From Novosphingobium piscinae (GTDB lineage: Bacteria > Pseudomonadota > Alphaproteobacteria > Sphingomonadales > Sphingomonadaceae), in assembly GCF_014230355.1 (NCBI RefSeq), contig NZ_JACLAX010000002.1, positions 186,001-250,000 of the forward strand: a stretch of DNA of 64,000 nt, written 5' to 3'. The notes beneath the pieces were generated by a model, which made no database searches, had not been told where the DNA came from, and saw only the letters and a program-made list of their open reading frames with translations. Shown one piece after another: positions 44,846 to 52,950 of this stretch. Each line of letters begins with the position of its first letter. Position 1 is the stretch's first letter. The translations under genes were made by a program, and so were the position numbers.

Positions 44846-45718
44846 TTACCCCAGCGCCGCGATCTGCCGGGCCACGGCGACCAGCCGCTGGGCCTGCTCG
44901 AGATGGAGCCGCTCGACCATCTTGCCGTCGACCTGGATCGCACCCTTGGTGGCGTTGTCCGGGTGGGCGAAGGCAGCGATGATCGCGCGGGCGCGATCGA
45001 GCTCCGCCGGGGCCGGGGAGTAGACCGCGTTGCACGGCTCGATCTGGGCCGGGTGGATCACCGTCTTGCCCTCGAAGCCCAGCAGCAGGCCCTGTTCGGC
45101 CTCGGCCCGGAACAGCGCCAGATCGCGGAACTCGTTGCACACCCCGTCCAGCAGGGCGAGACCGTGCGCGCGCCCGGCACAGACCGCCTGGGTCAGGATC
45201 GGCAGGAAAGCGGCGCGATCGGGCGTCAGCTGTGCGCGCATCTCCTTGGCGAGATCGTTGGTGCCCATCACCCACAGCGATAGCCGGGTCGATCCGGCCA
45301 GCGCCGCCAGATCGAACAGCTGACCCACCGCCGTGCAGGTCTCGATCATTGCCCAGAGCTGGAGCCCGGGCGGCGCCGCGGCCAGTGCCGCTTCGCAGGC
45401 GAGGATATCGGCCGGGGTCGAGACCTTTGGAACCAGCACGGCATCGGCCCCGCTGGTGGCGATCGCGGCAAGGTCGTCCGCGCCCCACGGCGTGTCGAGC
45501 GCGTTGGCGCGGATCGCCAGTTCGCGCGGGCCGAAGCCGCCTTCCCGTGCGGCGGCGACCGCCGCGGCGCGGGCCTCGGCTTTCATCTCCGGTGCGACGG
45601 CGTCCTCGAGATCAAGGATCACCACGTCGGCGGGCAGGCTGCGGGCCTTGGCGAGGGCCTTGGCGTTGGAGGCCGGCAGATAGAGGGCGCTGCGGCGCGG
45701 GCGGTCAGGTGCGATCAT
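44846..45718 (-). CDS. CoA ester lyase of the HpcH/HpaI-CitE family
   Basis: A 290-aa TIM-barrel protein like citrate-lyase beta subunits and malyl/citramalyl-CoA lyases. It has RSALYLPASNAKALAKA at the N-terminus, VILDLEDAV near residue 34-42 (acidic metal ligands), VLVPKV near 92, MIETCTAVGQ with the catalytic Glu near 121, LWVMGTNDLAKEM near 145-158, and GKTVIHPAQIEPCNAVYSP near 215-233. Stand-alone members cleave acyl-CoAs such as citramalyl- or malyl-CoA; the substrate here is unknown. It lies 7 bp beyond the LacI gene. Confidence 0.82.
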   Translation of the reverse strand: MIAPDRPRRSALYLPASNAKALAKARSLPADVVILDLEDAVAPEMKAEARAAAVAAAREGGFGPRELAIRANALDTPWGADDLAAIATSGADAVLVPKVSTPADILACEAALAAAPPGLQLWAMIETCTAVGQLFDLAALAGSTRLSLWVMGTNDLAKEMRAQLTPDRAAFLPILTQAVCAGRAHGLALLDGVCNEFRDLALFRAEAEQGLLLGFEGKTVIHPAQIEPCNAVYSPAPAELDRARAIIAAFAHPDNATKGAIQVDGKMVERLHLEQAQRLVAVARQIAALG

Positions 45719-45725
45719 GACGGGC

Positions 45726-46769
45726 TCAGGGCAGCTGGCCGGGGCCCTTGGAGCTCGCCCGCGGGACCAGCCGGACCCTCACGCGACGCTCGGCATTCGG
45801 CTGTCCGGCGATCTGCATCAGCAACTTGTCGACCAGCATGGTCCCGGCCGACTGGAAGTCGGGCTCGACCGAGGTCAGCGGCGGGATCGCGTAGCCGCCC
45901 GAGCGGATGCCGTCGAAGCCAACCACACCGACCTGGCCGGGCACGGCCAGACCGCGCTCGTGCAGTTCGAGCAGCACGCCCAGCGCGATCTGGTCGCAGA
46001 CCACGAAGATCGCATCGAAGGCCTCACCCGAGGCGATCAGCTCGGCCACGGCCTTGCGGCCCTGTTCCTCGCGCGGGAGCGTCTCGTCGATCTCCACCGC
46101 GCGGGTCGGCAGGCCCTCCTCGGTCATCCGGGCGACGTAGCCGTCGTAGCGCTCCTTGAACTGGCGCTGGGGTGAATGGTCCGAGGTGATGCAGGCGATC
46201 CGGCGATAGCCGTTGGCGATCAGGTGCCCCGTCGCGAGCCGGGCACCGCCTTCGTTGTCGGCGCGGATCCAGTCGAGCTGCTCGTCGAACGGCGAGCCCC
46301 AGTAGACAATATGCGCGCCCCCTTCGCCCAGCTCGCGGAAGTAGTTCCAGGCGGTGCGGTTGGCGGTCGTCCCGATCACGATCAGCCCGTCAGCCTTGCG
46401 CTGCTCTTCGTAGCGGCCGAACAGCGTGTCGGCCGCGTCCTGGAACGAGACCAGCGTCTCGTGCCCGCGGCTGGACGCCGCGGCGCAGATCGCGCCGAGC
46501 AGCGAGAAGTAGAACGGATTGACGTCCTTGTGGTCCTCTCCGTCGCGGCTGATCACCACCACCGCGAGAGTGCCGGTGCGGCCGGTGCGCAGCCGCGCGG
46601 CGTTCTCGTCGACGTAGTAGTTGAGCTCACGCGCCGCGGCGAGCACGCGGGTGCGGGTCGGCTCGCTGACCACGGGATCCCCCGCGAGCGCGCGCGACAC
46701 GGTCGATTGGCTGACCCCGGCAAGAGCCGCCACGTCGAAGGATGTCACCCTTTGCTGTCGGATTGCCAC
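45726..46769 (-). CDS. LacI family transcriptional regulator
   Basis: A 347-aa regulator: an N-terminal helix-turn-helix (VTSFDVAALAGVSQSTVSRALAG near residues 8-30), a hinge helix with LNYYVDENAARLRTGRTGTL, and a periplasmic-binding-protein-like sugar domain (about 62-340). The GTG start at 46769 gives VAIRQQRVTSF; a second GTG seven codons on is possible. Its genomic setting next to the glycogen and alpha-glucosidase genes makes an alpha-glucan or hexose ligand plausible, but it is directly followed by a CoA ester lyase, so it may regulate only that gene. Confidence 0.85.
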   Translation of the reverse strand: MAIRQQRVTSFDVAALAGVSQSTVSRALAGDPVVSEPTRTRVLAAARELNYYVDENAARLRTGRTGTLAVVVISRDGEDHKDVNPFYFSLLGAICAAASSRGHETLVSFQDAADTLFGRYEEQRKADGLIVIGTTANRTAWNYFRELGEGGAHIVYWGSPFDEQLDWIRADNEGGARLATGHLIANGYRRIACITSDHSPQRQFKERYDGYVARMTEEGLPTRAVEIDETLPREEQGRKAVAELIASGEAFDAIFVVCDQIALGVLLELHERGLAVPGQVGVVGFDGIRSGGYAIPPLTSVEPDFQSAGTMLVDKLLMQIAGQPNAERRVRVRLVPRASSKGPGQLP

Positions 46770-46798
46770 GCGTCTCGTCCACCCTCTGCGGTTTTTGC

Positions 46799-47398
46799 CT
46801 AGAGCAGGTGCGGGCCTAGCACCAGTAGCATCTTGCCGTCGATGGCATCGCCGCGCGCCCGGCGCTCGGCGATGAAGCCGGGCAGTGCGTCGAGCGCGAC
46901 CCGGTGGACCGTGATGTTCTCGCCCTCGACCCCGCCGCCGTCCCCGACGCGCAAGAGGTCGTGAGCGCGGATCAGGGTATAGCTCTCGCTGACCATGCCG
47001 GGTGACGAAAAGAACTCGCCGATCACTTCCATGCGGCCTGCGCGGTAGCCGGTTTCCTCCTCCAGTTCGCGCGCCGCGGCGGTGGCCGCGTCCTCGCCGG
47101 CGAAACCGGCATCGTCGCCGATCAGTCCCGCCGGCAGCTCGATGCAGGCACGCCCGAGCGGGACGCGGAACTGTTCGACCAGGATCACCTCGCGCGCCGG
47201 GGTCAACGCCAGGATCACGGCCGCGCGAATGCCACGGGCCCGGCCCACATACTCCCATTGGCCGCGGACCTTGGCGGTGATGTACCGCCCCTCCCAGACA
47301 ATCCGTTCTTCGGCCAGTTCTTCGGCCAGTTCTTCGGCCAGTTCTTCGGCCAGTTCTTCGGCCAGCGCCTCGGCCGGCTGGTTCGTCGCTTGCGTCAT
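46799..47398 (-). CDS. NUDIX hydrolase, ADP-ribose-pyrophosphatase-like
   Basis: A 199-aa hydrolase of nucleoside diphosphates linked to another moiety, probably ADP-ribose. The Nudix box is at about residues 98-120 (GEDAATAAARELEEETGY), with the preceding LPAGLIGDD and the QFRVPLG segment typical of ADPRases. The first 36 residues are unusual: LAEE is repeated five times from a 12-bp tandem repeat. The start is the ATG at 47398 (a GTG three bases earlier is possible); it overlaps the stop of the upstream TPM gene. Confidence 0.85.
   Translation of the reverse strand: MTQATNQPAEALAEELAEELAEELAEELAEERIVWEGRYITAKVRGQWEYVGRARGIRAAVILALTPAREVILVEQFRVPLGRACIELPAGLIGDDAGFAGEDAATAAARELEEETGYRAGRMEVIGEFFSSPGMVSESYTLIRAHDLLRVGDGGGVEGENITVHRVALDALPGFIAERRARGDAIDGKMLLVLGPHLL
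47305..47364 (+). repeat. five perfect copies of a 12-bp tandem repeat
   Basis: GTTCTTCGGCCA occurs five times without change at 47305-47364, followed by a diverged copy (GCGCCTCGGCCG). It lies in frame in the N-terminus of the NUDIX gene, where it encodes LAEE units. Copy-number change by slippage would change protein length without breaking the frame. Confidence 0.95.
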
Positions 47399-48081
47399 CA
47401 CACCTCGATCAGTCGGTCGGGCAATTCATTGCGGTCGTCCGCGGCCCTGGGGAAGTGCGCGGCGAGGACCTGCCCGACCTGTTCGACCGCGGCGATCAGG
47501 CCATCGGCCATGCGTCCCGCCCTGATCTCGACCAGCATGGCCGAGAGCGCCTGACCCCAGACATCGGCGGGCACCTGCTCGGCAATGGATTCGTCGGCGA
47601 TGATCTCGGCGCGGTGTTCGGCCAGGCTGAGATAGATCAGGATGCCGGTGCGCCCGGTGGTGCGGCGTTCGGCGCCGATGCGGAAGGCGGCGAGGGCGCG
47701 GGCATGGACGCGGCGCTGGCGCACCGGGCCCGGTGTCAGCGCCAGGCGCAGCGGCCGCCACAGCAGCAGCAACCAGGTTCCCGCGAACTTCAGCGCGGCG
47801 ACCAGCGCGGCCACGCCGAACAGGCGGCCGGGGGCCCAGTCCTGGGCCCAGGCGCCGGTGATCCGATCATAAAGTCCGAGATAGACATCGGGCAGGAGCG
47901 CCATGGCGACGAGGGCGAGCAGACCCGCCAGCGCGGCCCAGGCCAGCGCCACGTCGCGGTAATCGTCCGAGCCCGCGGCCAGGATGGTCACGATCTCGCC
48001 CGAGGTGTTCGCCTCGGCCGCGGTCACCGCCGCGGCTACGCGGGCGCGATCGGCAGGGGTCATGCTGAGCGTTTCGGCCAT
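47398..48081 (-). CDS. TPM domain membrane protein (YgcG-linked)
   Basis: A 227-aa membrane protein with a short N-terminal TPM-like part (ARVAAAVTAAEANTSGEIVTIL), two membrane helices at about 42-65 and 83-108, and a long C-terminal TPM domain (ILIYLSLAEHRAEIIADESIAEQVP near 155-180). TPM domains occur in membrane proteins of unclear function beside LemA. The start at 48081 is the ATG directly after the upstream gene's stop. It overlaps the NUDIX start. Confidence 0.75.
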   Translation of the reverse strand: MAETLSMTPADRARVAAAVTAAEANTSGEIVTILAAGSDDYRDVALAWAALAGLLALVAMALLPDVYLGLYDRITGAWAQDWAPGRLFGVAALVAALKFAGTWLLLLWRPLRLALTPGPVRQRRVHARALAAFRIGAERRTTGRTGILIYLSLAEHRAEIIADESIAEQVPADVWGQALSAMLVEIRAGRMADGLIAAVEQVGQVLAAHFPRAADDRNELPDRLIEV

Positions 48082-48082
48082 T

Positions 48083-48955
48083 CTACCAGCTCCCCGATGC
48101 GCCGCCGCCGCCGAAGCTGCCGCCGCCGCCGGAAAATCCCCCGCCGCCGCCGAAGCCGCCGCCACCCCAGTCGTCTCCGCCGCCACGGCCGCCGCCGCGG
48201 CTCATGTGATCGAGCACCTCGAACAGGATCAGCGGGCCCAGTCCGCTGTCCGAGCGGTAGCGCCGGCCGCCGAAGGCGCGGCGCAGCGCCGGCAGGACGA
48301 AGAACACGATAACGATCAGCACGAAGAACACGGCCCCCGGATCGACGCCGGACCCCTGACGGCGCTGGGCCGCCTGCCGGTCGGCCGCTTGCGCCTGGCG
48401 GGCCGCGTCCTCGGGCGACAGGCCAAGCTGCTGGATCAGGGCATCGGCGCCGGCCTCGATCCCGCCCGGCATGTCGCCGGCCTTGAAGCGGGGCAGGATC
48501 TGCTGCTGGATGATCAGCGCCGAGAGGCCATCGGTGATGGTCCCCTCGAGCCCGTAGCCGACCTCGATCCGCACCTTGCGCTGGTTTGGCGCGACGATCA
48601 GGATCGCGCCGGTGTTCTTGTCTTTCTCGCCGATGCCCCAGTGCCGGCCGAGCTGGTAGCCGTAGTCGGCGATGTCATAGCCCTGCAGGTCGGCCAGCGT
48701 GGCGACGACCAGCTGGCGCCCGGTGGTCTGTTCGAGCGCGGCCAGCTTTTGTTCGAGCCGGGCGGTCTCGTCGGGCGGGATTATCCCGGCCTCGTCGACC
48801 ACCCGGCCGGTGAGCGCGGGGAAGGTCGGCGCGGCGCGCGCCGGCCCCGCCAGCAGCAGCAGGGCGAGCAGCCCGCCCAGGGCCATGGCCAGCAGCGCCG
48901 GCCAGCCCGGGCGAGGGCCTGCGAAGGAGGGCTGGCGCCCGATCAGGCCGGGCAT
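48083..48955 (-). CDS. TPM domain protein with Gly-rich C-terminus (YgcG-like)
   Basis: A 290-aa exported protein: a signal peptide or anchor (about 18-42), a TPM domain (about 45-180, with VVDEAGIIPPDETARLEQKL, LVVATLADLQGYDIADYG, ILIVAPNQRKVRIEVGYGLEG), a membrane helix near 211-228 (AVFFVLIVIVFFVLPAL), and a Gly/Ser-rich tail (last ~40 residues) ending SGSW. This architecture is typical of the lemA-ygcG pair. Role unknown. Confidence 0.82.
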   Translation of the reverse strand: MPGLIGRQPSFAGPRPGWPALLAMALGGLLALLLLAGPARAAPTFPALTGRVVDEAGIIPPDETARLEQKLAALEQTTGRQLVVATLADLQGYDIADYGYQLGRHWGIGEKDKNTGAILIVAPNQRKVRIEVGYGLEGTITDGLSALIIQQQILPRFKAGDMPGGIEAGADALIQQLGLSPEDAARQAQAADRQAAQRRQGSGVDPGAVFFVLIVIVFFVLPALRRAFGGRRYRSDSGLGPLILFEVLDHMSRGGGRGGGDDWGGGGFGGGGGFSGGGGSFGGGGASGSW

Positions 48956-48971
48956 GTCCCGGTCTCCGGCG

Positions 48972-49577
48972 TCAGAGCTTGCCTTCGAGGCTGGGCGCGG
49001 TCTCGGCCCCCGGGGTCACCGCCTGGTAGGGCACCATCGGCTTGGCGCCGTAGATCACCTTGGCGCCGATCACCGCCGGGAAGGTGCGGATCGTCGTGTT
49101 GTACTGCTGAACCGCGCCGTTGTAGTCGCGGATCGCCACGCGGATGCGGTTCTCCTGCCCTTCCAGCTGGCTCTGCAGCATCTGGTAATTGGTGATGCTC
49201 TGGAGTTCGGGATAGGCCTCGCTGTTGGCTAGCAGGCGGCCAAACCCGCCGAGCGCGCCCGACAGCTGGTTCTGGGCGTCCTGGAAGGCCTTCATCTTGG
49301 CCGGATCATTGAGGTCTTCGGCCTTGAGCTGGATCGCACTCGCCTTGGCCCGCGCTTCGGTCACGCCGACCAGGATGCCCTTCTCCTGCTCGGCCGCACC
49401 CTTGGCCACGGCGGCCAGGTTGGGGATCAGGTTGGCGCGCTCCTGAAACGCGGCCTGGACATCGGCCCACTTGGCCTTGGCGTTTTCTTCCTCGGTGGGA
49501 ATGCTGTTCACCCCGCAGCCGGCCAGCGAGAAGGCGGCGGCGGCAACGATGGCGTGACGACGGGTGGCAGCGAACAT
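48972..49577 (-). CDS. lemA: LemA family lipoprotein
   Basis: A 201-aa protein with a signal sequence ending in a lipobox (FSLAGC at about residues 16-21), then the coiled-coil LemA domain with KWADVQAAFQERANLIPNL near 36-54 and ITNYQMLQSQLEGQENRIRVAIRDYN near 128-153. LemA proteins are outer-facing lipoproteins or membrane proteins with unknown biochemical role. It heads the operon lemA-TPM-TPM-nudix, gap 16 bp to the next gene. Confidence 0.87.
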   Translation of the reverse strand: MFAATRRHAIVAAAAFSLAGCGVNSIPTEEENAKAKWADVQAAFQERANLIPNLAAVAKGAAEQEKGILVGVTEARAKASAIQLKAEDLNDPAKMKAFQDAQNQLSGALGGFGRLLANSEAYPELQSITNYQMLQSQLEGQENRIRVAIRDYNGAVQQYNTTIRTFPAVIGAKVIYGAKPMVPYQAVTPGAETAPSLEGKL

Positions 49578-49770
49578 CGATCAGAGTCCTCCTCATGCCG
49601 GCGCGCCGCGGGACCGCGCGCACGACCGGTGTAGCGCATAGATAATACGGTGCGCCGCCGGTTCAAGCTGGGCCGGTCGGCTCGGATTGTAAACCTGCCA
49701 GAAGCCTGATTGCGAACACCCCCGACGCGGCTAAGAAGGCAGGCTCAACCGGTAAGGGAGTGACACGGGT

Positions 49771-50199
49771 ATGCTGGGGGAATTCAAGGCATTCATCTCG
49801 CGCGGCAATGTGCTGGATCTGGCGGTCGGTGTGATCATCGGCGCGGCATTCGGCAAGATCGTCAGCTCGCTGACCGACGACGTGCTGATGCCGGTGATCG
49901 GCTGGGTCACAGGCGGGATCGACTTCTCCAACCGCTTCATTGTGCTGGGCACCGTGCCGGCCGACTACACCGGATCGCTGGGCGACTATGCCGCGCTGAA
50001 GAAGGCCGGGGTGGCCATGCTCGGCTACGGATCGTTCATCACCGCGATCATCAACTTCGTGATCATGGCCTTCGTGATCTTCCTGATCGTGCGCCAGGCC
50101 AACAAGGTGCTGGTCAAGCCGGCAGAGCCCGCCGCGCCCGCCGGGCCGAGCGAGGTCGACCTGCTGACCGAGATCCGCGACGCCCTGAAGAAGGGCTGA
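49771..50199 (+). CDS. mscL: large-conductance mechanosensitive channel
   Basis: A 142-aa inner-membrane channel that opens in hypo-osmotic shock. The first gating helix is NVLDLAVGVIIGAAFGKIVSSL at about 13-34, with the second helix AIINFVIMAFVIFLIVRQAN near 90-109 and the cytoplasmic C-terminal helix DLLTEIRDALKKG. Slightly longer than usual, with a modest insert in the periplasmic loop (YTGSLGDYAALKKAG). A terminator follows at 50222. Confidence 0.95.
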   Translation: MLGEFKAFISRGNVLDLAVGVIIGAAFGKIVSSLTDDVLMPVIGWVTGGIDFSNRFIVLGTVPADYTGSLGDYAALKKAGVAMLGYGSFITAIINFVIMAFVIFLIVRQANKVLVKPAEPAAPAGPSEVDLLTEIRDALKKG

Positions 50200-50221
50200 G
50201 CCGGGGCCAGCACCAGGATCA

Positions 50222-50247
50222 GGGCGGGGCGCGAGTCCCGCCCTTTT
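50222..50247 (+). terminator. rho-independent terminator of mscL
   Basis: GGGCGGG and CCCGCCC form a 7-bp stem around GCGCGAGT, followed by TTTT. The T-run is also the -35 region of the tmRNA promoter. Confidence 0.85.
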
Positions 50248-50272
50248 CATTTGCGGATCGAGATCCTATATC
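50244..50272 (+). promoter_or_regulatory. candidate promoter of the tmRNA gene
   Basis: TTTTCA (50244-50249), 17 bp, TATATC (50267-50272). The predicted start at about 50279 is exactly the first base of the GCCGGG-TTCG-CCCGGC hairpin beginning the acceptor piece. Confidence 0.45.
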
Positions 50273-50278
50273 CCTCCT

Positions 50279-50618
50279 GCCGGGTTCGCCCGGCTATGAT
50301 GATAAACTGCGGCGTGGAATAGGCGCAGCGGACCCGGGGGCGGTACCCGGCGGCTCCACCATCATCTCCGCTCCGGCGGGGACGTTGACGGGGCCGAACT
50401 AGGATCGACGTGTGTTCAAAGGCGCTGTTTTCATCCGGGCTGAGTAACCCGTAAAAGGCTCAAAACCCATAAGTGCCAACGATAACGAAGCACTTGCTCT
50501 CGCTGCGTAATTCTAGGGGCTAACGCCCTGAAGTTACAAGGTTAGAACGCGGTCGGGCCGACCGGGCAACAGAACGGATTCCAGCGGCTTGGGGGGTGCC
50601 GGGCAACAGAAACCCCCT
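50279..50618 (+). ncRNA. ssrA: tmRNA, circularly permuted two-piece alphaproteobacterial type
   Basis: The gene is permuted. The acceptor piece (about 50279-50361) comes first. It begins with a UUCG-capped hairpin and ends with a T-arm (CCGGG-GGCGGTA-CCCGG) and CGGCTCC-A-CCA. After a 28-nt spacer to be removed, the coding piece starts at 50390 with GGGGCCG, which pairs with CGGCTCC to rebuild the 7-bp acceptor stem (one G-U). The tag frame at 50475-50510 reads GCC AAC GAT AAC GAA GCA CTT GCT CTC GCT GCG TAA, i.e. (A)ANDNEALALAA. Pseudoknot-like GGGGGG/CCCCC pairs close the 3' end. It rescues stalled ribosomes. The exact 3' end is approximate. Confidence 0.92.
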
Positions 50619-50883
50619 ACCGTTCCGGAGCGCCGTCAGCCGTCTTCCCTGCGGCGGACGGGTTCGCCCCGGCCTTCTCGTACTTCAGGCAATCGAGGAT
50701 CTTGGCTCCGGCCATGAACACCGCGCCGGTCGTGGCGAGGAACAGCAGCTTGCCGCCGATGCCGGGGTACTGTTCGAGATAGTGCGCGCCGCGGGCCGTG
50801 GCGCCGAGGGCCAGGGCGTAGATGATCATGTACGCCTCGATCCGCGTCTTGATCACGAACAGTCGACCGATCTTGCCCAGCAT
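50617..50883 (-). CDS. small membrane protein of unknown function
   Basis: An 88-aa protein with two predicted membrane helices (about 17-37, IEAYMIIYALALGATARG, and 46-66, GKLLFLATTGAVFMAGAKI) and a charged Ala/Pro-rich tail. The ATG at 50883 gives MLGKIGRLFVIKTRIEA. Its stop codon touches the 3' end of the tmRNA gene on the other strand. No family is recognised with certainty; similar small proteins occur in sphingomonads. Confidence 0.6.
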   Translation of the reverse strand: MLGKIGRLFVIKTRIEAYMIIYALALGATARGAHYLEQYPGIGGKLLFLATTGAVFMAGAKILDCLKYEKAGANPSAAGKTADGAPER

Positions 50884-51052
50884 CCGTGCCCGGTTCCTTG
50901 TTGCCCCGCGCTGGCTGGCGGGGTGAGGGCCGCGTAGCAACCTCCGTGCCACCGACGCAATCGCGCGGGTTGCGATGGTGAACGTTCCGTAAAGTGTAAG
51001 CCTTACCGACGCGGCAAGGTTTGCCCGTTCCAGCCGGGGATCAGGCCGGCGA

Positions 51053-52435
51053 TCAGGCTGGCAGGGGATCGACCCTGTCCGCCTCGGGCGCCGCGGCTAG
51101 CGCCACCGGGGGCAGCGTTGGTCCCGCCAGCAGCGACCCGACCATCGCCCGCAGGGCGAAGCGCGCGCGCAGCCGCACCGCGAGCAGCGCCGTGCCGCTG
51201 ACCTTGCGCTGGACGAACAGGGTGTCGGCCGGCGGAATGTGCCACGCCGCGCGGTCGGCCATCATCGGCGCAACGTGCTGGCGCAGCCGCTCGACGAACG
51301 AGCGGTCGGCGAAGTCGAACGGGTCGGGCTTGCCGAGATGCCCGATCATCACCGCGATCATTCCGTCAAGTCCCGCACCGTGGCGTTCCAGCGTCTGCGG
51401 GGCCACGAAGCCGGCCGAGAGCAGCGTGGCCTTCAGCGCGGCCCGGTCTTCGGCCAGCCCGGCCTCGAGCAGTCCGCGATAGGCAGCCGAGGTGGCGGCG
51501 GGGACCGGCCGCGCGGCGCCGAAATCGAGCAGCACGATGCGGCCGGTCTCGGGCTGCCAGCGGTAGTTCGCGAAGTTGGGGTCGGTCTGCATCAGGCCGA
51601 ACCACAGCACCTCGTGCAGGACCAGTTCGACCAGCGCCGCTGCCGCGGCATTGCGCGCGGTTTCGTCGGCTGTGGCGAGGCTTTCGATCGGCTGGCCGGG
51701 GACGAAGTCCATCACCAGCACCCTGCCGCTGCTCAGTTCGGCCACCGGGGCGGGGACCACGAAACGCGGATCGCCCGCCAGCAGCGTCGCATAGCGGCGC
51801 ATCTGTTCGGCTTCGCGGGCATAGTCCGCCTCCTCGTGCAGCTGCCGCTTGGCCTCGGCCAGCAGCGGGGCCACGTCGAGGCCGGCCGGCAGCAGCCCCG
51901 AGAGGCGCAGCAGCGTGGCGACGTTGTCGACATCGGCGTCGATGCTGGCGGCGATCCCGGGATACTGGACCTTGACCGCGACGATCCGTCCGTCGGGCAG
52001 GGTGGCGCGGTGGACCTGGCCGATCGAGGCAGCGGCAATCGGGGTCGGATCGAACCGCGCGAAACGGCTGCGCCAGGTCGGGCCCCATTCGCCGGTCAGC
52101 ACCTTGTTGAGCTGGGCCGGGGGCATGAAGTGCGCCGCCTCGCGCAACCGCGCGAGGATCGCGGTGAGCTCGGCCGGGAGCACGTCGCCGGCATCGAGCG
52201 AGATCATCTGCCCGAGCTTCATCGCCGCACCGCGCAGGCGTGACAGCTGTTCGGCGGTACGCACCGCATTGCCCGGGGTGAGCAGCAGGTCGTTGAGCCG
52301 CGGGCGATCCCCGCTGGCGAGCCGCCGCGCGCCCTCTGCCACCATCCCGCCGACGATGCCGCCGGCGAGCTGTCCGAACCCGGCGAGCCGCGACAGCCGG
52401 CTGCTCGGCACTTTCCGGTATCGTTCACCCGTCAT
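51053..52435 (-). CDS. ABC1/UbiB-family atypical kinase (Coq8-like)
   Basis: A 460-aa atypical protein kinase-like ATPase implicated in ubiquinone synthesis. Motifs: AMKLGQMIS (the KxGQ of the inhibitory N-terminal element) near residue 73, AAASIGQVHRA near 134, VKVQYPGI near 153 (catalytic Lys), EEADYAREAEQ near 196 (ExD motif), and QTDPNFANYRW near 278 followed by VLLDFGA (DFG-like). QTDPNxxN instead of HADPHPGN is characteristic of the mitochondrial Coq8/ADCK3 branch rather than E. coli UbiB. Start ATG overlaps the stop of the DCC gene (ATGA), so the two are coupled. Confidence 0.85.
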   Translation of the reverse strand: MTGERYRKVPSSRLSRLAGFGQLAGGIVGGMVAEGARRLASGDRPRLNDLLLTPGNAVRTAEQLSRLRGAAMKLGQMISLDAGDVLPAELTAILARLREAAHFMPPAQLNKVLTGEWGPTWRSRFARFDPTPIAAASIGQVHRATLPDGRIVAVKVQYPGIAASIDADVDNVATLLRLSGLLPAGLDVAPLLAEAKRQLHEEADYAREAEQMRRYATLLAGDPRFVVPAPVAELSSGRVLVMDFVPGQPIESLATADETARNAAAAALVELVLHEVLWFGLMQTDPNFANYRWQPETGRIVLLDFGAARPVPAATSAAYRGLLEAGLAEDRAALKATLLSAGFVAPQTLERHGAGLDGMIAVMIGHLGKPDPFDFADRSFVERLRQHVAPMMADRAAWHIPPADTLFVQRKVSGTALLAVRLRARFALRAMVGSLLAGPTLPPVALAAAPEADRVDPLPA

Positions 52436-52812
52436 CGCAACCATCCTTGCAGTACGGGCCGAACCCGCAGGAATCTCAGATAGAGGCGCTCGAGCACCCA
52501 CAGCGCCCCGGGCAGCCGCGCCACCTCGCCCAGCGGGCGCAGCACCGGAATGGCCCGCCACATCGCCGCGAAGGCTGCGGCCCCCGACAGGATCCGGCCG
52601 TCGGCCTCGGCATGGAAGCGCGCCAGCATCGTCCGCCGGTCCAGGGGGCAGGTGCTGGCCTGGTCGGTGAGATCGACGAAACGGATTGCGCCGCGCCGGT
52701 CGAGCCGCCGCATCAGGCCAACCTCGCGCAGGCACAGCGGGCAGGCGCCGTCATACCACACGGTCACGCGCGGCGCGGGGGTCTGCCGGGCAAGGGAACG
52801 GGGCGGTGTCAT
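52432..52812 (-). CDS. DCC family thiol-disulfide-like protein (DUF393)
   Basis: A 126-aa protein with the DCC signature WYDGACPLCLREV near residues 19-31 (D-x-x-C-x-x-C) and the later FVDLTDQASTCPLD, which resemble a thioredoxin-like fold. Function is unknown. The start at 52812 is favoured over 52818 by an AGG site at proper spacing. It is translationally coupled to the Coq8-like kinase, an arrangement suggesting a shared quinone or membrane role. Confidence 0.8.
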   Translation of the reverse strand: MTPPRSLARQTPAPRVTVWYDGACPLCLREVGLMRRLDRRGAIRFVDLTDQASTCPLDRRTMLARFHAEADGRILSGAAAFAAMWRAIPVLRPLGEVARLPGALWVLERLYLRFLRVRPVLQGWLR

Positions 52813-52950
52813 GACCATGCCTGCTCTTCGCCCGGATCGCTGTCGCTGGCGACCTGCCATTTCGGGCCTGATCGCCCTGTTCGCCACCCTGCGCCCACAG
52901 ACTGGCCCAAAGGCGATGTTGCCGGCGCCGGGCTCTGGCGGCACCCGCGC

